The translations under genes were made by a program, and so were the position numbers. The notes under the pieces are model-generated. The model was not told the origin of the DNA. It saw only the letters and a program-made list of their open reading frames with translations, and searched no databases. This document shows, piece by piece, positions 39,590-52,100 of a DNA stretch of 64,000 bases; within the stretch, counting starts at the first letter, position 1; each line of letters opens with the position of its first letter. The DNA is taken from the NCBI GenBank assembly GCA_031216915.1, contig CM062289.1, positions 22,050,520-22,114,519 on the forward strand, written 5' to 3'. This DNA is from Pictodentalium vernedei. Its lineage: Eukaryota; Mollusca; Scaphopoda; Dentaliida; Dentaliidae.

Positions 39590-42184
39590 ATGACATCAAG
39601 TGAGGATAACGAGAAAAAGGGAAAGCCAATTTCAGCTGCTTCTTTTGAATTGTGGCCAAACGAAGTCAAAGAAAGTTTCATTTACACCAAAAATGAATCT
39701 GGGTCGAAAATTATAAAAGCCATCTGCCAATTATGCTCGAAGCATTGTAAGACCATCGTGACAACATGTCATGGTCGAATTGCATCTGATGTGAAAAGTT
39801 ATGGTGAACTCGGGACTATGCATTTATTATTGCCAAATTTAAAAAGACATTTAACAAGTAATTGTCACAACAAGGCATTAGATCTTGAAAAAAAACCACA
39901 AAAAATCCCTGCTGATCAATCAACTTTAGAAAAAACGTTTAGTTTTGGGAAAGAGGCCGCAATCAAGCAGTGTGTGACCATTATGAATGTTGCATGGTAT
40001 ATTGCAGACAATGAATGACCTTTCACCGACTTCCCCAAGTTGTGTACGTTAATGGGTGAAAATGGTGTAAATATCTCAGGGGCGTACACAGACGACCATT
40101 CTGCTAGGGCTTTCTGTAATTTACTTGGAAATGAAATGAGGAATGACGTCCTATCCTCGGTTGAGAAATCAAACTTCATTTCCTTTCTTGTAGATGGTTC
40201 CTCTGTTTACAAGAAAAAAATTTCTCATGAAGGAGAACTTTTTTACATAAGAACTGCCAATGATCTCTGTCCTAAAATTGAACTGTTTGATTTTATTTCA
40301 ATGAAAGACTACATCAGCGTGAATGCAAATAATCTTACACATGCCGTTTCAATTTGCTTGTTATCAGTTTTTGGTCATGATCCTGGCACACACAAGCCAT
40401 GTGAACATAATGACGGTGATGGTCAGTGTGATTGTAATCAAACTGAGGCTATTATTTTGACATCTGAAACCCCAATGTCCAAAATTAATGAGGCATTAAA
40501 ACTGTATAACCATAAAATTATAGGGGGGTCAGCTGATGGGGCGGCTGTCAATTTTGGATCACGCACTGGACTTATGTCACAAATGAAAAAGAAAATTCCA
40601 TGGTTTGTTGCCATTCACTGTTTAAGTCACCGCCTTGAACTTGCGATTGCTGATGCACTAAAAGTGTCAAAATACTGTGAAATCGATGATTTTTTGGATA
40701 GTATTTTCCTGCATTTTCAGAATTCGCCCAAGGAGTGGGCTGGAGTTCATGCAGCATCAGAAACTCTAGCTTGTCGTGTTGTACAGCCACCCAGGTCAAG
40801 TGGGACGAGATTTATTTCATTTAGAGCCAGAGCACTGGAGTCCCTTATACTTAATTGGGCCGTTTATGTTTATTATTTCTCTGACCAAGCATCTCAAAGT
40901 GGTCCTCGTGACAATTCTGAAACTGCAAGAGGAATGCTAAAGCAACTCTTGGATGGTAAATTTCTCACCAGATGTTGGTCATATAAGGACATCCTTGATA
41001 TCGCAGCTAAAACATGTCGCCTTATACAAGACTGCAAAACAATGAATATTACACACGCTTTAGTTGAGCTGCGGGCAATGAGAATTAGTCTGGAAGAACT
41101 TGTTGACAATGCCGGTGAAAATGAACTATCAATTCTTAAAATAATTGCAGAGGCCAAAACAGCAAGTAATCCAGTCATACCAACAATAATTACACGCCGA
41201 GAGACCTCCAGTGCCGGGGGCAGTGATGTAAATGAACAGAAAGAAGTTTACTTACCAGTTAAACAACTTCAGCGTGTAAAAAGAAAGAGAGATAAGGATG
41301 GGGTTCTAATAAGGGTCCAATCGGACACACAGTTGTGCAATCAGTCAATTTCCTTGAAATATTGTGAAGCAGCCGTTACTGCTATCCCCAAAGAGAGAAC
41401 AGATGCAGTTAAACAAATTATTAATGCAACTGAAACTCGTTTTCAAGAATTTGAAAACAATGAACACATCCTTAGCCATCTTATGTGGATACATGTTTCA
41501 TCTTGGTCCTTATCGTCTAACAAAAAAACATCTCCTGATGAGCTCAAACACATTCGTGAATTTCAAAATTCCGACTTAAATGCTATCATTGAACATTACA
41601 GTGACCCTTTGCATTCAGCCTCAGAAGGTTTTTCTGCTGAAAAAGCAGTAAAACAATTTCTAGATCTTAAATTAAAAAGGGCTTTATCTCCACCTCTTCA
41701 GGAGATGGAAACCAATGCATATTGGCCATATGTTTATAAACTAGAAAAAGAAAAACGAGATCTCTTTCTTGTTGTTGAATTGGTAATGGCACTCCCCTTC
41801 TCTGAGGCGGTTGTAGAAAGGGGTTTTTCTGCTAAGTGTCGGATTGTTGCTGACTGGAGAGCTTCACTCTCACATACAACCATAACTGACTTGCTGCATT
41901 TTAGTACTCGTAAGGATGGGTGTCATGGGACAAGGAAGCATACGATTGTCACAAGAGCGGCAAATAAATTTGTCAGTGGTACAGATGGTAAAGTGCCAGG
42001 AATTGGCTTGAATAAACGACGTGTAAGAAAACTGTGCAAGTCAATAAAAGATAAGCCTTCATCTCATTCTGCACCATCCAGTTCGGTTGCTTCTGTTGCA
42101 TTAAGTGATGAGTCTTCTTTGTCTTGCAGCTCCTCAAGTGAAAGTGTTCATAGTAACACCCATGACTATGATGCTACGTTTTAA
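39590..42184 (+). pseudogene. hAT transposase, one in-frame UGA
   Basis: A frame of about 864 codons is open except for one TGA at 40016-40018. The downstream 714 codons stay in the same frame. The N-terminal part has a CQLC..(H)..LKRHLTSNCH zinc-finger pattern of the BED/TTF type for DNA binding. The middle has the RNase H-like catalytic fold signature GGSADGAAVNFGSRTGL..IHCLSHRLELA. The C-terminal part has the hAT dimerisation motif LPFSEAVVERGFS. The protein resembles the KIAA1586/ZNF862-like group of hAT-derived proteins. A Ser-rich tail follows. The enzyme would cut and paste the element by its 13-bp ends. The single stop suggests very recent inactivation, or stop read-through (UGAC context), which I cannot distinguish. 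Confidence 0.9.
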
Positions 42185-42777
42185 ATATTAATCTGATTTG
42201 TAGGCCATGTCACACACTTGCTGACACTACTGCCTTCACATAAAGCACAGTGCCATAAAATATTACTTTAAATATTTAAATCTTAACCACCAATCCATGT
42301 TGTATTGGAGCTCGGAAGGCATGGCATTCTCATCACTTACTAATAGTCCAGGTCCAGGACCATTAGTATGTGATAAGGATGATGTGCCTCCCAACACATG
42401 AAGGTTAGGATTAAAATATTTTGTAGCAAAACCTAGGCTACAATAATTAAAATCATAACGACTCAGAACTTTAAAGTGGTTAAGATGAACAAGACTTTCT
42501 TTTATATTAATTTCGTTCAGACTTTAAAGTTAAAGTTTTACTTTACGTTGCAATTTTCAGATTCAAGGTTAAGCAATGACTTTTATCCTGCGTTTACTTT
42601 TAAGTCCTGTGACACGGGGAATGCCATAAAATAAGGTATCAAATAAGCAGAAAAAAATCACTTGAAAATGATTAAAACAGTGAAGAAGCCATACCTAATA
42701 TTAAATCACTCCAGAGTTATTTTGTTATAATTAGAAAGTCTTAAGTGAAGACTAGTCCAAGAATTTACTTTTTCAGT

Positions 42778-43060
42778 TAAGCAATGGTGTCCGCAAACAA
42801 GTGAGCAGGCGACTGGACACAGACTGACATGTCATTGGTGCACATGGAGAATAATAAGGGGGCTAGCACTGTTCCACGGGGAACTCCTGGTGTCACGCTG
42901 TATCTATGTAATGTCACTCCAATGGAGAAACATTACCAAGATGCTGCGTGATGCCTGGAGCAGTCTTAGGCCCCCTACAATTCCCTGTGTACATCAACAA
43001 CATGCCGGCCTGTGTCCAGTCTTCCCGTGAGAGTCCTCAGACCTGTGTTCGATCTGCCAG
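42778..43060. mobile_element. Two LINE RT fragments in opposite orientation
   Basis: On the - strand, 42899-42778 encodes VTPGVPRGTVLAPLLF..TNDMS..VQSPAHLFAD. On the + strand, 42953-43060 encodes MPGAVLGPLQFPVYINNMP..VQSS. Both are the same reverse-transcriptase segment (P.G.VLGPLLF..Y.ND), and the first reaches the FAD of the catalytic motif. They lie about 50 bp apart, head to head, inside the hAT element. Confidence 0.75.
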
Positions 43061-45777
43061 GAAATACCTGAGTCAGTCAATGATGATGCCTTTTACATGT
43101 CTACTGTAAGGACCTCACCACCATAATTGAGCATAAATTATGGAATAAAATGAACATAAAAAATCACTGACTTCAAGTTGATTTTCAGTAATTCATTGAG
43201 TATTTTATTGTATTAAAACAAACTCTTACGCCAGCAATGATTGGAAGGCATCATTAAAACTATCTTCTGCTAACACTGACAATATTGGTCTTCAGTTTTT
43301 TCATGATTTTTAAAGTTTATTTCAGAAAAAAATGGAATGGACCCACCATCCTGCATACTAACATATCTCCTTGCTCTGTAATGTTTGAGCACAGTCAGCA
43401 AGGTGAACCCCCCCCCCCCCCCCCCCTTCCCGTGGAGCAGTGCTGTGGGCAGCTTGGGCATTAATCATATCATAAATATTGTCACCAAGTACTGACTGAG
43501 CTCAAAGATTACAGAGCAAGGATTGTATTTTTAGAATCTACCAACCGGGCGCATGCCCCCTCCCACCATGCCCCCCCCCCCCCCCACACACACACACAAA
43601 CACCCCAATCAAAGAGTCATTTTGACTTAATTGACGAATTGTCCACAAGAACTCGGAGCGAGTCGTCTGTGAGGGTAAATCGTCTTGTAACCCTTGGAAG
43701 ACAAGTGTAGGCCACACGAGGATCCAGCGTGTTCTTTTGAATTCTTGGGAGTGGAAAATTGGGAGAAATTGAAAATAAAAACAACAAACAGACAGTAGTC
43801 AGGTACGTTTGGACTTTATTATTGTTTAACTGGGAATGCTGTGAAATTTATTGCTCGATAATAAAATATACTCTCACACTGCGCCGTTTTGAGCACTTTC
43901 CCATTTTCGATGCAAGCTGTGCACCCTGAACATTTTTCAACCTGTACGTATATGGCATTGGGTAAATTAGTCGGTTATGACTGTAAACAGTGTGTCCAAA
44001 ATACAAATATTATGGTAAACGGATCTGAAGAGCATATTTCAAATTTTCAAATTCTGTCTTGAACGTATGACAAAATTCGAAATTCTGAAACATGCTGTTT
44101 AAAAAGTGTTAATTAGCCGTTCAAAAATTCAAGAGGATTTCCACCCCAGAAGCCACCAGAATGCTCATTTCCAAAAAATATCTGGGGGGAGAACCCCCCC
44201 AGCCCCCCCTACAAAAGCTCGTGCCTTCGGCACTCGCGGCAGATGCCTTTGGTATCTGCACGGATCCCCCCCCCCCCCCCCCTTTGAGAATTCCTGTATC
44301 CACCACTGGTACCCGGCGACTCTTGGTCGCCACACTGGATTCTGGTGGATTCCCGTCAAAATAATTTACGGGAATCTAATTGGATTCCCGAAAAATCGGA
44401 TGAAAAACGAGCCCTGTTATTCATCAAGCATTCAAACTAGAGTAAAATGTAAACCTGTTACCAGTCTGAACTTTTTAGATGAGCTGACTAGTGATGAGCT
44501 GATATGGGTGTTATCGGTATTGGCGATATCCGATATTTCAATTCAATATCGGACCGATACCGATATTAGTTTTTGTGGCGACACAAGCTTGTGTATAAAT
44601 ATAATGACATTCAGACAGGACTAACGAGACATGGGGTTGTTCAGCAGTCACTGTGACTCGACACGCGCCCCGTGTAGATCTCAACGTAACGTACATCTGT
44701 GATGTATCAAATTCAATATCATTTCCGAACCGACTCATCAGTGAGCCCAGGCATGTGAAAAAAATGGGGGTGGGTTTATCCACGAATGAGACTGAATGTA
44801 AAATGAAAACTTGACAAAGTTTTATGTGTTTGTTTTATTCATTTTTTCCATTGGAATCATCAATCATTTGAAAATACATTTCAGTAGAAAAACATCAACA
44901 AAATCAGCACGAAATATCAACAAAACATCAATATTAACAAATGAGGTCAAAAACGCACTTGGTCAATTTGTTTTAATCTGAAACTTGTTCGTTCAGTCAT
45001 TACATTTCCATTTTGAATTGTGTTTATTAAAATGTATTTGAACTGTGTTTTGTGTTACCCACACAGGAGAAGGTGCCCTCAGTATTCAAAACTCCCATCC
45101 ATTGTGAAAAAAACAAACGAAATAATCCATTCACGTGTGAGCATTTACATGTACATGCATTGGTGGACCGCTTCTCAGCGAATTCTGTTACGTTCACTTT
45201 CTCCAAGTGCAGGATTAACAGGGGGCAGTTCGCCGCCGCCGGATAACTATCTGCACTTTCCATTTCCCAGTTATTGACGTATCAACACTGAACCTGGCTG
45301 TTATTGCCAGAGAAAAAAAAAATTGGCAGGGGGGGGGGGGGGGGGGTGGGGGAGGAAGTCAGACAGACAGGCAGGCAGACCTATCTGTACAGGCCAATAC
45401 GTTGCAAGATAGTCACAAAGAATTTCCTCACATTTTTTCATCATTGATTCTTTCAAAAAGCATCAGTGATGGAAAATCCGGAGCAAATTTCCTTGTGGTA
45501 TCATGGAACGTATTTGTATTTTCACTGGTAGTGAATTGACCAATTGTTGACGTTTTGACCAACTCTTGTGGACATTTTGAACAATTGACAATTGTTGGGG
45601 ACGTTTTGACCAACTCTTGGGGACGTTTTGGTTTGGGGATGTTTAGACCAGCACCTGTAGCGGTAATGCCAAAGTGGTACTGCATTTACCAAAAAAAAAA
45701 AAAATCATGAATCATTGTCACTTCTCTGTGATCTGCTGCCTGTAGAGTGGGGGGGGGTTACTGAATTCTGCAATGCA

Positions 45778-46836
45778 CAGGCCTGGTCGTTTGAAAAATT
45801 TGTGCGAGCAAAAAAATCGCTCTTGTAGCATATACCTGCGCGAGCGAATCGCTCCCGCTACATAATTCTGGATGGTAAAGGCCATCTGTTCATGGGTGGG
45901 TTTGTGTTTGGTGTTTACAGTTACCGGTACTGAAGTTGAACTTCAAACACGGGCCGGTGCACGATACAGAAACAGAAAAAAACAGGAAGTTGCTTCCAAT
46001 ATCATCATTCATGGCCAGAATTCCAATTAACAAAACGCTGACATACCTTGAATCCGTGTTGTATGAAGTTGTTTGTGCTGTATAATTAATAATCCGCATT
46101 CAAATAGAAGGCTTCCATCGTAACATTTGCAATATCAACATGTATTTATTTATCCACGTGAGACAACTGTCACATTTGTGTTGAAAATTAATGTGGCATT
46201 CTGGGTCTTGACACTATCACATGATTACTAAATCAAGTTACTGTCCAATCAGACAACACAGATTTAAATTATTCGGCCCCTGTTTGAAAGAAGCCGATTG
46301 ATTAGTAGAATTGTTTTACTACAACCAATCACATTAGCGTAGTAGAAATTATGAGATTTTATCATTTATGAATAAAAAATTTGGTTCATTTATTCTGTGG
46401 AACGGACGGAACAGTGATTACAGTGTTAACACAGTACCAACAGGCTACAGCGATTTGAATAAGCACGTGCTTAAAACTGTTCAGAGACGCAAAGGAGAAT
46501 TCTGAAATAATCCACGCACTTGACGTCAGACGATAAACTTGTCAATTGCAGACATTTTCGACTCCGACAGTCAGGAATCCTTTGATCTGCGTCATTATTT
46601 GACACTGGAATTCAATTGTTGTCCAAGTGTACAGACAGTGTTCCAGACAAAGAATATTATACTGACCCTGTTCAGTTCCATATGACTGATGCTGTGTTCC
46701 CTTCAACTCAATTATGGATACTTACCAGGATCGGGAATCGGCCATTTGCACGAGCGATTTTTTCGCTTGCGTGAAGTCGACTTTACGCGAGCGATACGCG
46801 AGCGATGTTACCGCTCGCGCCAGAATGCCAGGCCTG
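45778..46836 (+). mobile_element. Small TIR element, 1.06 kb
   Basis: The ends are CAGGCCTGG and CCAGGCCTG, immediately flanked by AATGCA on both sides (45772-45777, 46837-46842). Subterminal GCGAGCG and ATCGCTC motifs are iterated at both ends (about 45810-45865 and 46752-46825). No coding is present. The superfamily is uncertain. Confidence 0.55.
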
Positions 46837-47025
46837 AATGCATTGATAAAAACGCGTGGGCACGTTTCATAAATAAAAAAATCTATATTTAAACTGTCCG
46901 CCCTGATGTACATAATGTGTCCCCATTGTTGTAGACAATATGGCTTTGGCTTTCCCTTGTTTTGTTTTCAAAACAGCCTTTCATGTAGCATGGATCAAAC
47001 TGGATATTACAACTCAGGGTATTAA

Positions 47026-47138
47026 CCCTTTACCCAACGAATCGACCGAATCCATGCGCGTAATATGCAAATTCAGCAGTTGAAAAAGTAGTATTTTTCC
47101 AAAAATTTCAACAAAACCATATCGTGACCCCTCGTTGT
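47026..47138 (+). mobile_element. Left half of a TTAA MITE
   Basis: TTAA (47022-47025) is followed by CCCTTTACCCAACGAATC, AATATGCAAATTCAGCAG and CAACAAAACCATATCGTGAC, matching 9646 onward. The match stops at GACCCCTCGTTG, within the palindromic core, and unrelated sequence follows. Loss of the right half may reflect palindrome instability. Confidence 0.8.
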
Positions 47139-48031
47139 TTTAGTTGGACGTCCGACTGGTCTCTTTTCTGAAGGCTTGTAGGGTGTCAGTTGTACTGTTG
47201 GTCTGGCTTCTTTTGCTGTTTTATATTTCACTAGGAATTTTTCCATCTCGAGTTCTTGTGATATCAAATGCTGGTGATTGAATGCTGACTACAGTATTCA
47301 CCCTGTATTTATGTATTAGCAGCACCACATGAAGATAATGCCATTTCTTTAAAGTTTACCGGCACACTTTTCCATCAATAGTGAACAGTTTCAACTGAAC
47401 AAACAATTAAGCCAGTATACACACCACTCAAAAATTGTTTGCACGTCATTGCCTTTGAATGGCTACATTGGTCCATTTTGAAAACACTGAAGCCCGCGCA
47501 GGTTTTTTATCCAACAGTAACAACACAAGCACATGGCTTAATTACTGTTCAATATAATTTGTGGAAACATCAAAATTTTTCAAGTACAGGTAGATCAAAC
47601 GTGATTTCTTCTCAGGGATTTATTGGGAAAGTAAATAAAAACACAACAAACAATCGGAAATTTTTAATTCATTTGGTATGTTCATTTTATTCATTTATGC
47701 TGATGATTAAAGTCCCCGTATTGAACAGCTATTTTATCTTTCCCATTTCCGAGGTACCCCCGGTAGTTTGTGCACAATAAATTTATTAACCGGTGCAGTG
47801 TGTTTTTTCAAAATTTCCACCCACATTTGCTGTCCACATGTATTTTGGCCATTTTCGAAGTTTTCGGACGCTGGAAAATTTAATTATTTTTTGGCATCCG
47901 AAAATTTAGATGAAATACGGTATAACAAGCACCAACAGATTTCCTTCAGTGTCCTACTTCAACCATCGGAATCTGCAGAGAAATAACCGATAATCGGTTG
48001 ATAGCAAGTTTTGATAATCGGTTCATCACTA

Positions 48032-48790
48032 ATCAGCATATGACAGAGCTGTTGATATTGATAGACTGTTCACAGCTCTGCAGCTATTCTGCTCTGAATT
48101 TGTCAATCCAAGAATAAGAGACTACTACAAAGAGGTCACTGATGAGATATACAACACCTTGAATCAAAGCAGTCAATCAGTGAAATGAATTAATTTGACG
48201 TTGAGGAAGAAGAGGATGACTAAAGATGGGACTGACAAGAAGAAAAGAATTGTGGAAAAACTCTTCTTCACACACATTGCAAAACACAGCTGCAGTAAGC
48301 ATTCTATTCATGTCTTCACACACATTGCGAAACACTACTCCAATAAGCATTCTATTCATGTGTACTGAGCATTTTGAAATAAAATTCTGTTTCTTCCAGT
48401 CAAAGGACCCACTGAAACATCAGTTACATGACAGTTAGCTGGAAACATTCAATCAATTCCACAGCTGTTTCATCAAGCTGGAGATCATTCATGGGAAATC
48501 AACCAAACATCTCAAGAAATTTGATTTGACAGAGAAAAATAACATTAATATGACAAATATCTTCAGTGGCAATAAAGCAAAGGAAATAATAGACAATCTT
48601 AGGAAGAAAGACAAACAAGTTACGGATTTTAAAGCCAACATCAAAAACACATACATCAGCTTTGGAACCTACTTGCAGGAAATTGCCACTGAATGGTGAG
48701 ACACTGAATGCACCATCATGCATAGACCCAGTAGTCAGACCTCATCATCTCACAGGCACTGGACTTAAACTTAAAATCTCATACATCACT
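48032..48790 (+). pseudogene. Decayed coding relic, family unknown
   Basis: Short stretches read as protein in shifting frames, for example LFTALQLFCSEFVNPRIRD near 48070-48130 and NIFSGNKAKEIIDNLRKKD near 48550-48620. Several stops intervene. The composition (charged, helical) looks like a former coding region, perhaps part of a transposon protein, but I do not recognise the family. A 60-bp tandem pair (CTTCACACACATTGC.AAACAC) sits at about 48264-48360. Confidence 0.35.
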
Positions 48791-49190
48791 TAATTGAATT
48801 GACTGACAAGGATATTGTGAATCCCTGACATCTGCCTCCCGGATGTTTGCCCCCTCTGTCAAAATTGACAGAAGAGGGTACCTGCAACCCTCAGGATTTT
48901 TCAGGTCTGGACACACACCCCCCCCCCCCCTACTAAATGTTATTAACAGGACACCTGCCCCCCAGTTAATTTTTAGACCATGGACACCTGCCCCCCTGCT
49001 GGTTTATACACCTTGGACATATGGCCCATTTTCTAACAAAAATGTATATATCAACTTATTGAAGTGAGCAGGCTTTTTACTGTAAATATTCAACAGATGC
49101 ATTCTCTAAACACAAGCTAAAGCAAGAAATGAATCCATACAGTTAACTTTTTGTTGGTATGCTTTGAAGTCTGCTGGAATAGACACTGTT
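48791..49190. other. Intergenic or intronic, short C-rich repeats
   Basis: GGACACCTGCCCC-like motifs are iterated at about 48905-49020 with a C run at 48918-48930. No gene is seen. Confidence 0.5.
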
Positions 49191-49199
49191 TTTCTTCCT

Positions 49200-52100
49200 T
49201 TGGCCGATCGCATCCTTACTGCGGATGCCAGTGATCGGAGCTGGGGTGCGACGTTGGATCCTCTCGGTCTATCTATGTCAGGGACTCCTGAGGCCCCGTA
49301 AGGCCTGGGCTGACGTGGGGTTATTTAGTCCCGCTGATGAAGTTGCGGGAAAAATTAGACCAACGTGGAGGGTCGGAATCCAAGTGTCGCGAACTCGGCG
49401 CAGAGAGCTGAGTTAGACCGACGCCGTGATTCCTTCTCTGCCAAATTGTCCTGAAATAGGTTCGATTTCCGTTAGGTGTGATTCCTAATCACTTCAGGCT
49501 GTATAATGGAAAGAATGATTTAAAGTAACAACGATTCTTTTATTTACACATAAAAATAAATCCGTTTCAATATTTCAACAATCAACAATTCAATTCTTTT
49601 CACAGAAAATGGGTCACTACGGTTAAATAATTCTAAACAATCATATAGTCATTCTATAGCCCTGTACTGGCACTATAGTCTACACACTGGAAATGTTACT
49701 ACCGTGAGCTCGCCATAAGAGCTTCACAAATCTGAAATGTTATTACTGTGAGCTCGCCATAAGAGCTTCACCCGCTTAGGCTCAAATGTCAACGTCTGCG
49801 CGTAACTGTACCTCTGGCTGTCGGAGGGTTCCGACCAGCAATGTTCGTCATCTATAAACCACCGTACTTCTGATTTGGGTCAGATATTGTCTACTCATAC
49901 CTTATGCGCCTTTTGAAAGTCCTCCGTGAAAGTCCTATTGAAATATCCACCGTTCCTGGTTGAATTCACGATTCACAAATGCCCCTTTTTGTGCTAGGGC
50001 GAAATTGTCACTCACACCGATCTCCAGTCGGTATTACGATGTTCCGACAGCAAAATAAACTACTCAGAACGCAATCAGGCTGACGCTTCAAAGGGTTAAT
50101 ACGCACAATACAATTAACCTACACTTCTGACTATTGCAGGCCGATACCTGCTACTCGACAATCTAAACTTTAACGTTCCACCTGGGGTGTTCCTTCTCAC
50201 GAATTCGGCCCCGTAGCCGCCTATCAACGCTAAGCTAAAGCAATCATGGAATGCCCTCTCTGGCGATTCCAGCCGTTTCAGGGTCCTGTGATCGAAGGTA
50301 CCCTTATGCCAGGAAACAGAGTCCGCCTGTCCTGGACTTCACCAACGTGTGTGTGACCCCAAGTGTGTGCGTAATGCTCTGCCCTTCCAGGTATATATAT
50401 ACTTTTTACCCTAAACTGTCAGGTGGACCGATGCTCATCTGTCCACCTGTCAAAACGGTGGGAGATGACGTATATCGAGGCAGAATCAATACAAGTCATC
50501 TCACGCGTGACTTAACGATGATTCGTTCCTGACACGCATTGCTATAACTAATGATCAGGTGACGACACGACAGGCATTTCTATCGTTTTAAAATCTCGTT
50601 TCTCAATTGGCCGTGACGAAAACCGATTACGTCTCGTAAGACTCCGATTACTGTATAAATTAAATGAGATTAGACCTTATCTAACATACCGTTTCTCCCC
50701 TGGGTCCCTGCGCTAAAGCTGGATATACACCACGTGTGTTTTTCCAGCTTTGCAGAGAAGTGAAATTAATGTAGGTTTTTCGCCTTGATGCGGAATATAT
50801 TTTGAACTTACAATATCTTTAAATATGAGGCCCCTTGCCCCTATATTTAGGCTGGCTTTGCCCTGACAATCTACTCACGGCGAGTGGGACAGCGAGCAGG
50901 TGGGCCTTCATATCAACCAGAAGGAGCTCCTTGCTCTTCTGTTGAGTTTACGGCTTTGGATCCCTCATCTGTCGGACCATTTTGTCCTACTTCTTTCGGA
51001 CAAGTCGACATTAGTGGCCTACATACGGAATCAAGGAGGCATACATTCGATTCATATGTATCGGCTGTCTCGGGATCTTCTTCTGTTGGCGCGGGATGTG
51101 AACGCTCGGGTGTCCATTCGACACATTCCCGGGCGTCTCAACATCCTAGCAGACTCCCTGTCCCGACGCGACAGTGTCCTTCCAACCGAATGGATGCTAC
51201 ATTGGTCAGTGTTTCAGGCGATTTGCGAGCAGTTGGGCCGTCCTCAGGTCGACCTTTTCGCTACTCGCTGGAATCGTTAGGTAGAGACCTTTGTCTCCCC
51301 CTTGTCCAGATCCTCTGGCATTTGCAGTCGACGCTCTGTTTCTGGACTGGACAGGTTGGGTCGGCTATGGCTTTCCTCCTGCACCGATTCTTCCTCAAGT
51401 ATTAGCGAAGATTCGTGCTTGCAGTTGCAGGATTATTCTGATCGCACCTCTGTGTCCACAGAGGGTGTGAATCAATCTGCTGCGGCCTCTGTTGGCAGAT
51501 CGGCCGATTCGTCTACCTCTACATCGCTATCTTCTTTCCCAGGGTCATCCCAGGAAGTATCACAACAACCTGGTGAGCCTGTCCCTTCATGCATGTCTTT
51601 TATCAGGTCCAGTCTCCGGCGTAGAGGTTTTTCGAGATGAACAGTGGAGTGCATTTCTGCATCGCAGCAACATTCCACTGGCATGACTTATGCTGCGAAG
51701 TGGAAGGTTTTTGCCGCTGGTGTGCTAATCACAATGTGGATTACCGTGATCCGTCAATTGCTCAAATTGCGGGTTTTCTGGTATATCTTTTTGACTCCAA
51801 GGGCCTTCAGCCTATTACGATTAAGGGCTATCGGTCGATGCTGTCTGATACTTTCTCTTATGTGGGAAAGCGGTGCATCGGTCGTAATCTTTTTCTCTCC
51901 AAACTCATTCGGCACTTTTCTTTGCAGAAGCCTCGAGTTTTGCGTCTTACACCCAAGTGGAACTTGACATGGGTGTTGCATTGTTTGGAGGGGGCGCCAT
52001 TCGAGCCTTTATCTGAGACCGATATGCGTTTTCTCACCTATAAGATGGCTTTTCTTCTAGCGTTTGCTTCTGCTCGACGAGTCAGTGAGCTTCATGTGCT

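Larger units (their letters stand above)
38961..44415 (+). mobile_element. Complete hAT DNA transposon, 5.5 kb
   Basis: The terminal inverted repeats are GGGCTCGTTTTTC and GAAAAACGAGCCC. An 8-bp target duplication GTTATTCA lies at 38953-38960 and 44416-44423. Subterminal GGGAATCC/GGATTCCCG motifs occur in several copies at both ends, as expected for hAT transposase binding regions. The transposase frame is at 39590-42184. The long 3' flank holds inverted LINE fragments (42778-43060) and C runs (about 43408-43427, 43569-43585, 44266-44282). It lies in the CDK2 intron, or in the 3' part of the gene. Confidence 0.93.
44489..48031 (+). mobile_element. hAT-like region with TAGTGATGAG / TCATCACTA ends
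   Basis: The left end TAGTGATGAGCTGATA is followed by CGGTAT/CGATATCCGATA repeats. The right end has ATAATCGGTTGATAGC and ATAATCGGTTCATCACTA. Both match the style of the hAT at 56550-62686. No 8-bp target duplication is visible (GAGCTGAC against ATCAGCAT), so the pairing of these two ends is inferred. Inside are a G run with GACAGACAGGCAGGCAG (about 45330-45380), the element at 45778-46836 and half a TTAA MITE at 47026. No transposase was recognised. Confidence 0.5.

Noticed and set aside
38901-44424. Candidate final CDK2 exon in the hAT region
   Set aside because: The open frame there is hAT transposase. No YDP..RISA-like peptide with an acceptor was found.
47073-47267. Antisense frame with an AT-hook-like KRPVGRPTK
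   Set aside because: It runs into a TTAA MITE half and has no flanking exon signals. A single AT-hook-like string is weak evidence.
44481-48039. 8-bp target duplication for the hAT-like region
   Set aside because: The flanks GAGCTGAC and ATCAGCAT do not match, so the two ends may belong to different insertions. The element is kept at reduced confidence only.
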